Source: an uncultured Caulobacterales bacterium (GTDB lineage Bacteria; Pseudomonadota; Alphaproteobacteria; Caulobacterales; Caulobacteraceae). Taken from it: a stretch of 64,000 nucleotides of DNA. A program made the translations under genes and the position numbers. Shown here piece after piece: positions 31,978 to 40,856 of the stretch. The DNA is taken from assembly GCA_903884425.1 (NCBI GenBank), contig CAISEP010000020.1:186001-250000 (forward strand), read 5' to 3'. The notes beneath the pieces were generated by a model, which saw only the letters and a program-made list of their open reading frames with translations, was not told where the DNA came from and made no database searches. How positions within the stretch are numbered: position 1 is the stretch's first letter; each line of letters opens with the position of its first letter.

Positions 31978-34484
31978 GGGGTCAGCCCCTGCATCAGGTC
32001 GTCCAGCGTCATGGCCTCGTCGATCAGGTCCTGGGCGTTGTCCGCCAGAATCGCCTCCTGCGCCATCCCCGCCACGGGCTCCCGGCCGATTTCCAGCAGC
32101 ACCGGCACGGCGAAGGGGGAGACCCGGGGGAGCCTGCGCAGCACGATCCGCCCCTGCACCCGGGCCAGCAGCCGGGCCAGGCGGGACACGTCGATCAGCC
32201 CGCTCATCGCCTCCCGCCGGGTGCAGTCCAGCAGCAGGTGGTCCGGCTGGTGGCGGCGCAGGGTGTCGTAGATCAGGTCGGTGGAGAAGGTCACCTGCCG
32301 CCCGGTCTTCTCCTGCCCCGGATGGCGCCGCTCGATCAGGCCGGACAGCAGCGCGCACTGCCGGAAGGTGCGCTTCATCATGAAGCTGTCGTCGAGCCAG
32401 GCCTCCAGGTCGTCCCCCAGCATGTCCTCCTCGAACAGGCCGTCGAGGTCGAGGTCGTCCAGCGGCCGACGGGCCCAGACGGCGAGGGCATAGTCGTTGG
32501 CGACGAAGCCCAGGGGCTGACGCCCCGCCCGCTCCAGCCGGCGGGCCAGCAGCTGGCACAGGGTGGCGTGGCAGACCCGGCCGTCGAAGGGATAGGCCAC
32601 CAGATAGTGCCGCTCCCCCCGCTGGAAGGTCTCCACCAGCATCTCGTCCTCCGCCGGGATGTGGCTGCGCCGGTCCTGGATGGCCAGCCATTCCCGCACG
32701 TCGTCCGGCAGGGCGGGCCAGCGGCTGCGGTCGGCGATCATCCGCCGCACCCGTCTCGCGAGATAGGTGGAGAGCGCGAACTTCGACCCGCCCCAGCTGG
32801 GGGTCTTCGCCTCCGCCCCCGCGGGGGCCGGGGTGACGATGGCGTTCATTCCGTCGACGGTGTGGAAGGTCCAGACCTGGCCGGCGAACAGGAAGGTGTC
32901 GCCCGGGGTGAGCATTTCGAGGAAGCTCTCCTCCATCTCCCCCACCTTGCGGCCGGCCAGCCAGCGCCCGCCCTTGCTCGACCCCACCCGGACGCTGAGC
33001 ATGGGGATCTCGATGATGGAGCCCACATTCATCCGGTGCCGCTGGACGATCTCCGCCGTCCGCGCCCGCCAGAACCCGTCCCGGTCCTGCACGATCCGGT
33101 GGAAGCGGTCATAGGCGGCCAGCGCATAGCCGCCGGTGGCCGCGAAATCGAGGACCCGGTCGAAGTCCGCGCGGGCAAGGTCCGCATAGGGCCCGGCACC
33201 CCGCACCTCCGCGAACAGGTCGTCGGCGCGGAAGGGGGCGGAACAGGCGCAGCCCATGATGTGCTGGGCCAGGATGTCCAGGGACCCGGCGCGGGGCGGA
33301 TCCACGTCGAGGTCGTTTTCCGCCACCGCCTCCCGCGCCGCCTGGCACTCCAGCACCTCGAACCGGTGGGCGGGGACGAGCAGGGCGCGGCTGGCCTCGT
33401 CCATCCGGTGGTTGGCGCGGCCGATGCGCTGGATCAGCCGGGCGGAGCCCTTGGGCGCCGCCAGCTGGATGACGAGGTCCACACTGCCCCAATCGATGCC
33501 CAGATCGAGGGTGGAGGTACAGACCACCGCCCGCAGTTCGTCCCGGGCCATGGCCGCCTCCACCTTGCGGCGCTGCTCCGCGGCCAGGCTGCCATGGTGC
33601 AGGGCGATGGGCAGGTTGTCCTCGTTCAGCTCCCACAGGGCCTGGAAGGCGATCTCCGCCTGGAAGCGGGTATTGACGAAGACCAGCGTCGTGCGCGCCC
33701 CGCGGATGGCCTCATAGACCTCGGCCATGGCGTGGCGGGCGGTGAAGCCGGACCACGGCACCCGGTTCTGGGACAGCAGCACATCCACCACCGGGGCCGC
33801 GCCGGGGGCGCCGCGCACGATCCTGGCCGGGTCGCGCCCCCGGCCGGGGGGGCTGAGCCAGGCGGCCAGGGCCTCCGCATCCGAGACGGTGGCCGACAGC
33901 CCCACCCGCCGCAGGTGCGGGCTCAACACCTGCAGCCGGGCGAGGCCGAGGCTGAGCAGGTCGCCGCGCTTGGCGCCGTGCAGCACGTGGATCTCGTCCA
34001 GGATCACCGTGTCGAGGCCCGAGAAATAGTCCGCCGCCCCCTCCCAGGCGCAGAACAGGGCCAGCTGCTCCGGCGTGGTGATCAATATGTCCGGCGGCGC
34101 GATCCGCTGGCGGCGCTTCTTGGCCTCGCCCGTGTCGCCGGAGCGGGTCTCGGCGGTGATCGGCAGACCCAGCTCCAGGATCGGGGACAGAAGGTTGCGG
34201 TGCACGTCCACCGCCAGCGCCTTCAGCGGCGAGATGTAGAGGGTGTGCAGCCGCCTTTCATCATTGCGCGGGCCGCGGCTCGCGAGGTCGATCAGGCTGG
34301 GCAGGAAGCCGGCCAGGGTCTTGCCGCCGCCGGTGGGGGCGATCAGCAGGGCATCGCGCCGGTCCTGCGCGGCGGCGATCATGTCCAGCTGGTGCGACCT
34401 GGGCGTCCAGCCGCGCCGGGCGAACCAGTCCTGGAAGCGGGGCGGGAGCAGGGGGGCGGTGTCGGTCATCGGCGGGGGCAGCAT
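31974..34484 (-). CDS. Ligase-associated DEXH-box DNA helicase (Lhr-like)
   Basis: An 836-residue superfamily 2 helicase. The motor motifs are APTGGGKTLAG (Walker A), ILDEIHVLHG (DEIH box), LSATV (motif III), STLDLGIDWGSVD (motif V) and IQRIGRANHR (motif VI). The long C-terminal region is the Lhr-type core domain. Such proteins are grouped with PdeM in DNA damage response clusters. I take the ATG at 34484, which has GGGA six bases upstream; the ATG at 34469 is an alternative, and a frame open to 34613 is less likely. It forms an operon with pdeM by four-base overlap. Confidence 0.93.
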   Translation of the reverse strand: MLPPPMTDTAPLLPPRFQDWFARRGWTPRSHQLDMIAAAQDRRDALLIAPTGGGKTLAGFLPSLIDLASRGPRNDERRLHTLYISPLKALAVDVHRNLLSPILELGLPITAETRSGDTGEAKKRRQRIAPPDILITTPEQLALFCAWEGAADYFSGLDTVILDEIHVLHGAKRGDLLSLGLARLQVLSPHLRRVGLSATVSDAEALAAWLSPPGRGRDPARIVRGAPGAAPVVDVLLSQNRVPWSGFTARHAMAEVYEAIRGARTTLVFVNTRFQAEIAFQALWELNEDNLPIALHHGSLAAEQRRKVEAAMARDELRAVVCTSTLDLGIDWGSVDLVIQLAAPKGSARLIQRIGRANHRMDEASRALLVPAHRFEVLECQAAREAVAENDLDVDPPRAGSLDILAQHIMGCACSAPFRADDLFAEVRGAGPYADLARADFDRVLDFAATGGYALAAYDRFHRIVQDRDGFWRARTAEIVQRHRMNVGSIIEIPMLSVRVGSSKGGRWLAGRKVGEMEESFLEMLTPGDTFLFAGQVWTFHTVDGMNAIVTPAPAGAEAKTPSWGGSKFALSTYLARRVRRMIADRSRWPALPDDVREWLAIQDRRSHIPAEDEMLVETFQRGERHYLVAYPFDGRVCHATLCQLLARRLERAGRQPLGFVANDYALAVWARRPLDDLDLDGLFEEDMLGDDLEAWLDDSFMMKRTFRQCALLSGLIERRHPGQEKTGRQVTFSTDLIYDTLRRHQPDHLLLDCTRREAMSGLIDVSRLARLLARVQGRIVLRRLPRVSPFAVPVLLEIGREPVAGMAQEAILADNAQDLIDEAMTLDDLMQGLTP

Positions 34485-34666
34485 ACATGTTCCCGTTCCG
34501 TTCGAAACCCTCGCCGCCGCCCAGGATTCGCGGCCGGGGATTCGCGGCCGGGGTTCGCCGTCCGCCCTGAGGTAAAAGCCCGTCGGGAACGTCAAATATC
34601 GGGAAGCAGTCACAGTCTATTTACTGCCAGTGACTATCTGTCTCTACATACAGGGAAGGATTTTCC

Positions 34667-35848
34667 GTGATCGATCGCTCGATTCGAAAGCTGGACAAGA
34701 TCAACGACACCGGATCCAGCATGCGTGTACTTGACCTTGTTAAGATTAACAAGGTCCACGGTGACACTGAATCGTACAAGAAACAGCCCCTGTTCCACTC
34801 CCGTATCCTTAATCAGTCGATCATCATTAAGCACCGGCTCCGCGCCAACGAGCTGGAAATGTTCGAAACGCCCCGCGCCGTGGCCACCAAGCTGGTGATT
34901 CCCATCGACCGCAACGACCTGCGGTCCGGCGGCCAGTATCTCTTCCTCGGCCAGAAGGGAGAGCAGGCGGCCATCGACATGGTGATGAACGACCAGAGCG
35001 TCGCTGGGGCCCGGGACCGGCGGACCCTGGCCATTCTCGACGCCCTGCCCTCCTTCGACCCGTTTCTGGTGCGGGAGCACCTGCGCCGCGACGGGGTGAT
35101 CCCGGCGGCCTGCTATTTCGAGATCTCCAGCGCCGATTCCGCCCGCATGCTGGCCTTTGTCCGTGGCGAAGTGGCACCCCTGAGCCACCGCAGCCTGGGC
35201 CGGTCCGGCCGTCCGGCCGCGGCGTCCGGCGTGGACGGCACGGCCGATCTCGCCCAGAAGCTGATGGCCAACGACCTGCTGGACGAGATGGAGCCCCTGC
35301 GGGTGGCCCTGCAGATGCCCCCCCGGCAGTTCGCGGACGGCATCTTCGCCTGGCGCGGCATGCTCTATTACAAGTGGGTGTGCAGCGAGCTGCGCGAGCA
35401 GATGCCCGACGTGATCAGCGAGATCCGCACCCTCAAGCCCTATGGCTATTGCGACCAGCAGACCCTGGAGGGCCTCGCCGTCGCCCGCCGGGGCATTGCC
35501 GAGGCCGCCAATCGCAGCCTGCAGAAGTCCCTCGACATCCTGCACATCTACGACCGGGCCTTCAGCGGCCTGACGGAGCGCAGCAAGCCCCTGGAGTTCC
35601 GGGACTTCCTGATCGAGGCGCCGCAGCTGTTCACCGAGCTGGGGGAGATGCTCAGCGTGCTGCACCACGTGGTCAGCTTCTGGCACTACCGCACCGCCAA
35701 TTCCCTGGTGGTGCGCATCACGGCGGACGAGCTGTGCGACATCGTCGCGGATTTCGCCGAGGGCCTGGCCCTCAGCTGCCCGGTACCCTTCGTGCCCGGC
35801 GCCGAGGCGCAGGGACGGCGCTCAAACCTGCGCCAGTCCGCCGCCTAG
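34667..35848 (+). CDS. Uncharacterised 393-residue protein
   Basis: I do not recognise the family. The GTG start is decided by a strong ribosome site (AGGGAAGGA, six bases upstream). The first 60 codons use more A and T than the rest of the gene and encode a charged, Ile/Lys-rich segment (SIRKLDKINDTGSSM). The remainder is helical, with no signal peptide or membrane helix and a conserved-looking Cys/Tyr block (MLYYKWVCSELREQM). It converges on, and overlaps by four bases, a CheY-like regulator gene on the other strand. A signalling role beside that regulator is possible but unproven. An inverted repeat AGTCAC/GTGACT (34608-34635) lies upstream. Confidence 0.8.
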   Translation: MIDRSIRKLDKINDTGSSMRVLDLVKINKVHGDTESYKKQPLFHSRILNQSIIIKHRLRANELEMFETPRAVATKLVIPIDRNDLRSGGQYLFLGQKGEQAAIDMVMNDQSVAGARDRRTLAILDALPSFDPFLVREHLRRDGVIPAACYFEISSADSARMLAFVRGEVAPLSHRSLGRSGRPAAASGVDGTADLAQKLMANDLLDEMEPLRVALQMPPRQFADGIFAWRGMLYYKWVCSELREQMPDVISEIRTLKPYGYCDQQTLEGLAVARRGIAEAANRSLQKSLDILHIYDRAFSGLTERSKPLEFRDFLIEAPQLFTELGEMLSVLHHVVSFWHYRTANSLVVRITADELCDIVADFAEGLALSCPVPFVPGAEAQGRRSNLRQSAA

Positions 35849-36378
35849 ATGACGAACACGTCCCGGTCGGCGTCGGAGCCCACCGCCTGACGGTCCGAGG
35901 CCCGACGCAGCGGGCCGTTGTAGTGGGCGGGATTGTGCCGACGGCGGTCGGGGCCGAAATAGCCGCCGGCGCGGATGAACGGCCGGGGCCGGAACACCAC
36001 CGCCTCGATCCGCGCCAGGAGCGCCCGGGCGGTCAGGGGCTTGACCACGAATTCGGTGACGCCCGCGTCCCGCGCCTCCATCACCCGGCTGCGCTCCGAA
36101 TGGCCGGTGATCATGATCACCGCCAGATAGGGGTCGGGCGAGGCCGGGGAGCGGCGGATCTGGCGGGTCAGCTCCACCCCGTCCATGCCGCTGAGCTGGA
36201 AGTCGATCAGGGCGATGTCCACGGGGGCATCGCGCATCATGCGGATGGCCGACAGGCTGTCGGGTGCCTCGCGCACGTCATGCATCCCCGCCCCCGCCAG
36301 AAGCGTGGTGACGATGGCGCGCATGTGCTGGTTATCCTCAACCAGAAGAAAACGCAGGTTCGCTAACCCGGTGGCCAA
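35845..36378 (-). CDS. CheY-like response regulator with FGPDRRR tail
   Basis: A 177-residue protein with a receiver domain (acidic Glu14/Asp15, phospho-acceptor Asp59 in IALIDFQLSG, Lys113 in FVVKPLTA) and a C-terminal tail with PRPF and YFGPDRRRH, typical of alphaproteobacterial stand-alone receivers. No output domain is present. The start is TTG at 36378, supported by AGGAAG eight bases upstream; no ATG is available at a suitable place. Its 3' end overlaps the convergent 34667 gene by four bases (CTAG). No kinase gene is adjacent. A CtrA-like box lies upstream. Confidence 0.86.
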   Translation of the reverse strand: MATGLANLRFLLVEDNQHMRAIVTTLLAGAGMHDVREAPDSLSAIRMMRDAPVDIALIDFQLSGMDGVELTRQIRRSPASPDPYLAVIMITGHSERSRVMEARDAGVTEFVVKPLTARALLARIEAVVFRPRPFIRAGGYFGPDRRRHNPAHYNGPLRRASDRQAVGSDADRDVFVI

Positions 36379-36426
36379 TTTACGCTTCCTGCCCTTTGGC
36401 TAATCAGCGGGAACTGGGCCCAATGA

Positions 36427-36441
36427 TTAACAATTCGTTAC
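36427..36441. promoter_or_regulatory. CtrA-like box upstream of the CheY-like gene
   Basis: TTAA-N7-TTAC, one base from the CtrA consensus TTAA-N7-TTAA, lies 50 bp upstream of the TTG start in an AT-rich gap (36379-36544). The gap also holds two near-identical TTTTTTAC/TTTTTTACC stretches (36465-36484). Binding is inferred from the match only. Confidence 0.35.
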
Positions 36442-36544
36442 TGTCTTTTACCGGGAGGGGGGTATTTTTTACTGTTTTTTACCTTCCGGGCGGCCGCATA
36501 ATGTTTCTGTGACACTTGCGGCGCAAGCAATCGAAGGTTGAATT

Positions 36545-37411
36545 TCAGCCCAAGATGGGCGGGCGGCCCAGATTGAGCGCCAAGCTCGGATCGAGATGGC
36601 GTCCCCGCCAGGTCAGCCGCCAGCAGAGGTGCGGTCCGGTGGCCCGGCCCTTCATGCCCACCTCCCCGATTTCCTGCCCGCGGACGACCCGGTCGCCGGC
36701 CGTCACCCGCTGGGCCCGCTGGTGCAGATAGGCGCTGACCAGCCCCTGGCCGTGGTCGATCAGGGTCAGGCCGCCTTCGAACCACAGGTCCGGCTCGGCC
36801 ATCACCACCTCCCCCGCGGCGGGGGCGAGGATGGGCGTGCCCGGGGGCGCGGCCAGGTCGACGCCATAGTGCGGGGTCTTGGGCACCCCGTTCAGGATCC
36901 GCTGCGGCCCGAAGGCGGAGGTGCGGGTGGCATGGGCCACGGGCCAGACGAAGCCGTCGGCGAAGTCCTCCGTCCCCGCCAGATGGGCGAAGGCCAGCTT
37001 CTTGCGCCCGACCTCGTCGGCGATCCGGGCGAGCAGGGCCGGGGCCGTGGGGCTGACCTGGTCCGGGGGCAGGCCGTCGATGCGCTGGATGTCGAACACG
37101 CCGGGGGCCACAGGCAGGGTCGCCGCGCCCAGGGCCGTCTCGATCCGCACGGTGGGGCCGCTGTCCCGGTCGAAGCCCGCCACGAACAGGCCGGTGGCCC
37201 CGGCCGTGGTGACGATCTCGGCATCGATGCGCACCGGGTCGCCGGGACGGGTGCGGCCGATCAGCAGGCCGCCCTGCACCAGCCGCCCCCGCCAGGGAAA
37301 CGGGGCAGTGGGTGCCTCCTCCGCAGAATGGGCAGGGACGGCAGCGGCCAACGCACCAGCCCCCAGCCCCGACAGGACCGCGCGCCGGTCAGGGCGGGAC
37401 GCCGGGCTCAC
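36545..37411 (-). CDS. Exported M23-family metallopeptidase
   Basis: A 288-residue LytM-type peptidase, probably a peptidoglycan endopeptidase or a divisome activator. A twin-arginine-like signal peptide is seen at the N-terminus ([15 protein letters not shown], cleavage near HSA). The M23 domain is C-terminal, with the zinc motif [14 protein letters not shown] (His-x3-Asp) and GPHLCWRL, where the usual HxH is HxC. The start is GTG at 37411, four bases after the DUF2093 stop; the longer frame would overlap that gene. The changed third ligand occurs in related alphaproteobacterial proteins by memory and may reduce activity. Confidence 0.87.
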   Translation of the reverse strand: MSPASRPDRRAVLSGLGAGALAAAVPAHSAEEAPTAPFPWRGRLVQGGLLIGRTRPGDPVRIDAEIVTTAGATGLFVAGFDRDSGPTVRIETALGAATLPVAPGVFDIQRIDGLPPDQVSPTAPALLARIADEVGRKKLAFAHLAGTEDFADGFVWPVAHATRTSAFGPQRILNGVPKTPHYGVDLAAPPGTPILAPAAGEVVMAEPDLWFEGGLTLIDHGQGLVSAYLHQRAQRVTAGDRVVRGQEIGEVGMKGRATGPHLCWRLTWRGRHLDPSLALNLGRPPILG

Positions 37412-37415
37412 GGGA

Positions 37416-37631
37416 TCAGCCGGCCTGCCGGGCCTGCCAGGCGGCCAGGGCCTCCGCCGGGCCGGCATAGGCCTCCTGCGCGTCGGCGTCCCAGTAGCGC
37501 AGGGCCGCCAGCGGCACCTGGCGGCCGGTGACGGCACACAGCACGAAGCGGCCGGGTTTCAGGACGACGAATTCCCCGTCCCCGTAGTGCAGATGGGCCA
37601 GGCCCTCGGGATTGCGATCCATGGCGTTCAT
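37416..37631 (-). CDS. DUF2093-family protein
   Basis: A 71-residue cytoplasmic protein matching the DUF2093 pattern of alphaproteobacteria: [21 protein letters not shown], then [21 protein letters not shown]. Function is unknown. It starts with ATG at 37631 and ends four bases before the M23 peptidase start, an association seen in other alphaproteobacteria to my knowledge. An ATG three codons downstream is an alternative start. Confidence 0.85.
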   Translation of the reverse strand: MNAMDRNPEGLAHLHYGDGEFVVLKPGRFVLCAVTGRQVPLAALRYWDADAQEAYAGPAEALAAWQARQAG

Positions 37632-37775
37632 GGGCCCATCCTACAGCCCCGGCCCGCCCGGCTCCAGCGGGAAAGTCGGAGGACGGACCGTCGCCTCGCA
37701 TTGCGTCCTGCGCCCGCGGCGGCTATCACGCGGGCCGAAACCCTCCCCTTTTGCTCGACACGACACAGGACCGTC

Positions 37776-39443
37776 ATGGCCGCTCAACACATTTTCCAGA
37801 TGCAGGGCCTGACCAAGGCCTTTCCGGGCGGCAAGAAGGTGTTCGAGAACATCTGGCTGTCCTTCTATCCCGACGCCAAGATCGGCGTGGTCGGCGTCAA
37901 CGGCTCGGGCAAGTCGACGCTGCTGAAGATCATGGCCGGGATCGACAAGGAGTATTCCGGCGAGGCCAAGGCCGCCGACGGGGTCAAGCGCGGCTATCTG
38001 CCGCAGGAACCCCACCTGGACCCGGCCCTGGACGTCTGGGGCAACGTCATCTCCGAGTGCGAGGAGAAGCAGGTCTTCGACCGCTACAACGCCATCGCCG
38101 CGGAGCTGGGGGAGAACTACACCGACGAGCTCATGGAGGAGATGAACAAGCTCCAGGAGATCATCGACGCCAAGGACCTGTGGGACATCGATTCCAAGAT
38201 CGAGATGGCCATCGACGCCCTGCGCTGCCCGCCCAACGACGCGGACATCACCAAGCTGTCGGGGGGTGAGAAGCGCCGCATCGCCCTGGCCCGCCTGCTG
38301 CTGTCCAAGCCCGACATGCTGCTGCTGGACGAACCCACCAACCACCTGGACGCCGAGAGCGTGGCCTGGCTGCAGCATCACCTGGAGCAGTTCCCCGGCT
38401 GCGTCATCCTCGTCACCCACGACCGCTACTTCCTGGACCAGGTGACCAAGTGGACCCTGGAACTCGACCGCGGCAAGGGCATCCCCTACGAGGGCAACTA
38501 TTCCGGCTGGCTGGAGCAGAAGACCAAGCGCATCATCCAGGAGCAGTCCGAGAGCGAGGCACGCCAGCGGGCCATGACCCGGGAGCTGGAATGGGTGCGC
38601 TCCAGCCCCAAGGCCCGCCAGGCCAAGTCCAAGGCCCGTCTGGCCAGCTACGAGGAGATGGTGGCGGCGCAGGAGAATTCCCGCCTGGCCCAGAGCTTCG
38701 CCACGATCCAGATCCCGCCGGGTCCGCGACTGGGCAATCTGGTGCTGGAGACCAACGGGCTGGAGAAGGAATATGGCGACCGGGTGCTGTTCAAGGACCT
38801 GACCTTCAAGCTGCCCCCCAACGGCATTGTCGGCGTGATCGGGCCCAACGGGGCGGGCAAGTCCACCCTGTTCCGCCTGATCACCGGCCAGGAAAAGCCC
38901 GACGCCGGTTCGATCCGGGTGGGGGAGACGGTGAAGCTCGCCTATGTGGACCAGAGCCGCGACAGCCTGAACCCCAACAACAATGTCTGGCAGGAAATCT
39001 CCGGAGGCCTCGACATCATGAAGGTCGGCACCCGGGAAATCGCCAGCCGCGCGTATGTGGGGGCCTTCAACTTCAAGGGGCAGGACCAGCAGAAGAAGGT
39101 CGGCCTCCTGTCCGGCGGGGAGCGCAACCGCGTGCACCTGGCCAAGACGCTTGCGTCCGGCGGCAACCTGATCCTGCTGGACGAACCCACCAACGACCTG
39201 GACATCGAGACCCTGCAGGCCCTGGAAGAGGCCCTGGAGGAGTTCGCGGGCTGCGCCGTGGTCATCAGCCACGACCGCTGGTTCTTGGACCGTCTCGCCA
39301 CCCACATCCTGGCCTTCGAGGGGGACAGCCACGTGGAATGGTTCGAGGGCAACTTCGAAGCCTATGAAGAGGACAAGAAGCGCCGCCTGGGCGCCGACAG
39401 CCTCATCCCCCGGCGGATCAAGTTCCAGAAGTTCGCGCGGTAG
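37776..39443 (+). CDS. ettA: Energy-dependent translational throttle protein EttA (ABC-F)
   Basis: A 555-residue cytoplasmic ABC-F ATPase that binds the ribosomal E site and gates translation according to the ADP/ATP ratio. Two ABC domains are complete: Walker [12 protein letters not shown] and [11 protein letters not shown], signatures [12 protein letters not shown] and [12 protein letters not shown], and Walker [12 protein letters not shown] and [11 protein letters not shown]. The EttA arm insertion and the P-site linker (about 245-300, [15 protein letters not shown]) are present. The ATG at 37776 has AGGA upstream. The plus-strand gene ends 16 bp before class A array A3. Confidence 0.96.
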   Translation: MAAQHIFQMQGLTKAFPGGKKVFENIWLSFYPDAKIGVVGVNGSGKSTLLKIMAGIDKEYSGEAKAADGVKRGYLPQEPHLDPALDVWGNVISECEEKQVFDRYNAIAAELGENYTDELMEEMNKLQEIIDAKDLWDIDSKIEMAIDALRCPPNDADITKLSGGEKRRIALARLLLSKPDMLLLDEPTNHLDAESVAWLQHHLEQFPGCVILVTHDRYFLDQVTKWTLELDRGKGIPYEGNYSGWLEQKTKRIIQEQSESEARQRAMTRELEWVRSSPKARQAKSKARLASYEEMVAAQENSRLAQSFATIQIPPGPRLGNLVLETNGLEKEYGDRVLFKDLTFKLPPNGIVGVIGPNGAGKSTLFRLITGQEKPDAGSIRVGETVKLAYVDQSRDSLNPNNNVWQEISGGLDIMKVGTREIASRAYVGAFNFKGQDQQKKVGLLSGGERNRVHLAKTLASGGNLILLDEPTNDLDIETLQALEEALEEFAGCAVVISHDRWFLDRLATHILAFEGDSHVEWFEGNFEAYEEDKKRRLGADSLIPRRIKFQKFAR

Positions 39444-39458
39444 GGTTTTCCGGATCGA

Positions 39459-39763
39459 GGTTCCCGGCTCAAGGCCGGGAATGACGATTTGATTTGTATT
39501 TTAAAATCTCGTCATTCCCGGGCGGAGACCCGGGAACCTTGTGCAGGACTTGGTGCCACCTCCGGACGGAGGTTCCCGCCTCAAGGGCGGGAATGACGAC
39601 CGTCATTAAATTTTGAAAACTCGTCATTCCCGGGCGAAGACCCGGGAACCTTGTGCAGGATGATGCGCCCCCTCCGGACGGAGGTTCCCGCCTCGAGGGC
39701 GGGAATGACGACTGTCATTAAATTTTGAAAACTCGTCATTCCCGGGCGAAGACCCGGGAACCT
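39459..39763. repeat. Class A repeat array A3 (six hairpin units)
   Basis: Three direct units (39459, 39571, 39683; 112 bp apart) alternate with three inverted ones. The 39561-39651 and 39673-39763 segments are near-identical copies, including the AT-rich spacer CATTAAATTTTGAAAACT. The last inverted unit (39735-39763) is read as the end of trhO. The array lies between convergent ettA and trhO. Confidence 0.92.
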
Positions 39764-40725
39764 CGATCAGGACCAGGCACCCCCACATGCCCCTGCCCCC
39801 GGCGCTGGGCCAGGACCACCTGGCGGTGGCGTTCGGCATAGGCGGCGCGGCGGCGGTCGTCGCGCTCGTCGAGGCAGGCGGCGCAGCTGACCCCCTCCAC
39901 AAAAGCCGGATGGGCGCGCCCCTCCGGACTGACCGGACGGCGGCAGCCGCGGCACAGGCTGTGGGTGCCCGGTGACAGGCCGTGGCCCACGGCCACCCGC
40001 TCGTCGAACACGAAACACTCGCCCCGCCACAGGCTGTCGGCCTCCGGCACCTCCTCCAGATAGCGCAGGATGCCGCCGTCCAGGTGATAGACCTCGTCCA
40101 CCCCCTCGGCCCGCAGGAAGGCGGTGGCCTTCTCGCAGCGGATGCCGCCGGTGCAGAACATGGCCACCTTCACCGGCCGCCCCTCCGGCACCAGCCGGGC
40201 CCGCTCCGCCCGGAACCAGTCGGGGAAGTCGCGGAAGCTGGCGGTGCCCGGATCGACGGCCCCGGCAAAGCTTCCCACCGCCACCTCATAGGCATTGCGC
40301 GTGTCGATCACCACCGTGTCCGGGTCCGCGATCAGGGCGTTCCAGTCGGCGGGGGGCACATGGCGCCCCGCCCGGCCCACGGGGTCGAGCCCCGGCTGGC
40401 CCAGGGTGACGATCTCCCGCTTCAGCCGCACCTTCATCCGGTGGAACGGGGCCACCTCCGCCGTGGCGCGCTTCAGGGACAGGGTCGCGCACCCGGGCAG
40501 GGCGCGGATGTGGTCCAGCACCGCCTCCAGGGCGTCCCCCTGCCCGGCAATGGTGCCGTTGATCCCCTCCGGTGCCAGCAGCAGGGTGCCGATCACCCCC
40601 CGGGCGTCGCAGAGCGCCTGCAGCGGGGCCCGGAAGCCAGCGGCCGCCTCGCCGAACGGGGCGAACCGATAGAGGGCGGCGACCTGCCAAGTAGTGTCCG
40701 GCCAGGGAGAGTCGGTTGCGGGCAA
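39736..40725 (-). CDS. trhO: tRNA uridine(34) hydroxylase TrhO (rhodanese-like) with repeat-derived C-terminus
   Basis: A 329-residue protein of the TrhO/YceA family, which hydroxylates the wobble uridine of tRNA in an O2-dependent step toward 5-methoxy/oxyacetic uridine. An N-terminal acylphosphatase-like domain has ...LLLAPEGINGTIAG. The rhodanese domain has VVIDTRNAYEV and the active-site loop Cys191 (MFCTGGIRCEKA). A Cys-rich tail follows (CRGCRRP, CAAC). The last eight residues, GSRVFARE, and the stop codon are encoded by a class A repeat unit (39735-39763), so the natural end has been replaced or extended. The start is TTG at 40725 with AAGG eight bases upstream. Confidence 0.92.
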   Translation of the reverse strand: MPATDSPWPDTTWQVAALYRFAPFGEAAAGFRAPLQALCDARGVIGTLLLAPEGINGTIAGQGDALEAVLDHIRALPGCATLSLKRATAEVAPFHRMKVRLKREIVTLGQPGLDPVGRAGRHVPPADWNALIADPDTVVIDTRNAYEVAVGSFAGAVDPGTASFRDFPDWFRAERARLVPEGRPVKVAMFCTGGIRCEKATAFLRAEGVDEVYHLDGGILRYLEEVPEADSLWRGECFVFDERVAVGHGLSPGTHSLCRGCRRPVSPEGRAHPAFVEGVSCAACLDERDDRRRAAYAERHRQVVLAQRRGQGHVGVPGPDRGSRVFARE

Positions 40726-40856
40726 GACGGGACCTTCGGGGGCGGGCGGGGATGAAACGCCATCTTCACGATCCGGTCCTTCCGTGCAAGGCTTTGCCCC
40801 GGCGGAGGTCGGCGGCGGGGGGCGCGCCGGATCCGCAGGCTGGGGAGCTTGGGGAC

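Noticed and set aside
39459-39763. CRISPR array suggested by regular spacing of repeats
   Set aside because: Units are palindromic and alternate in orientation, spacers are conserved between arrays, and no cas genes are present.
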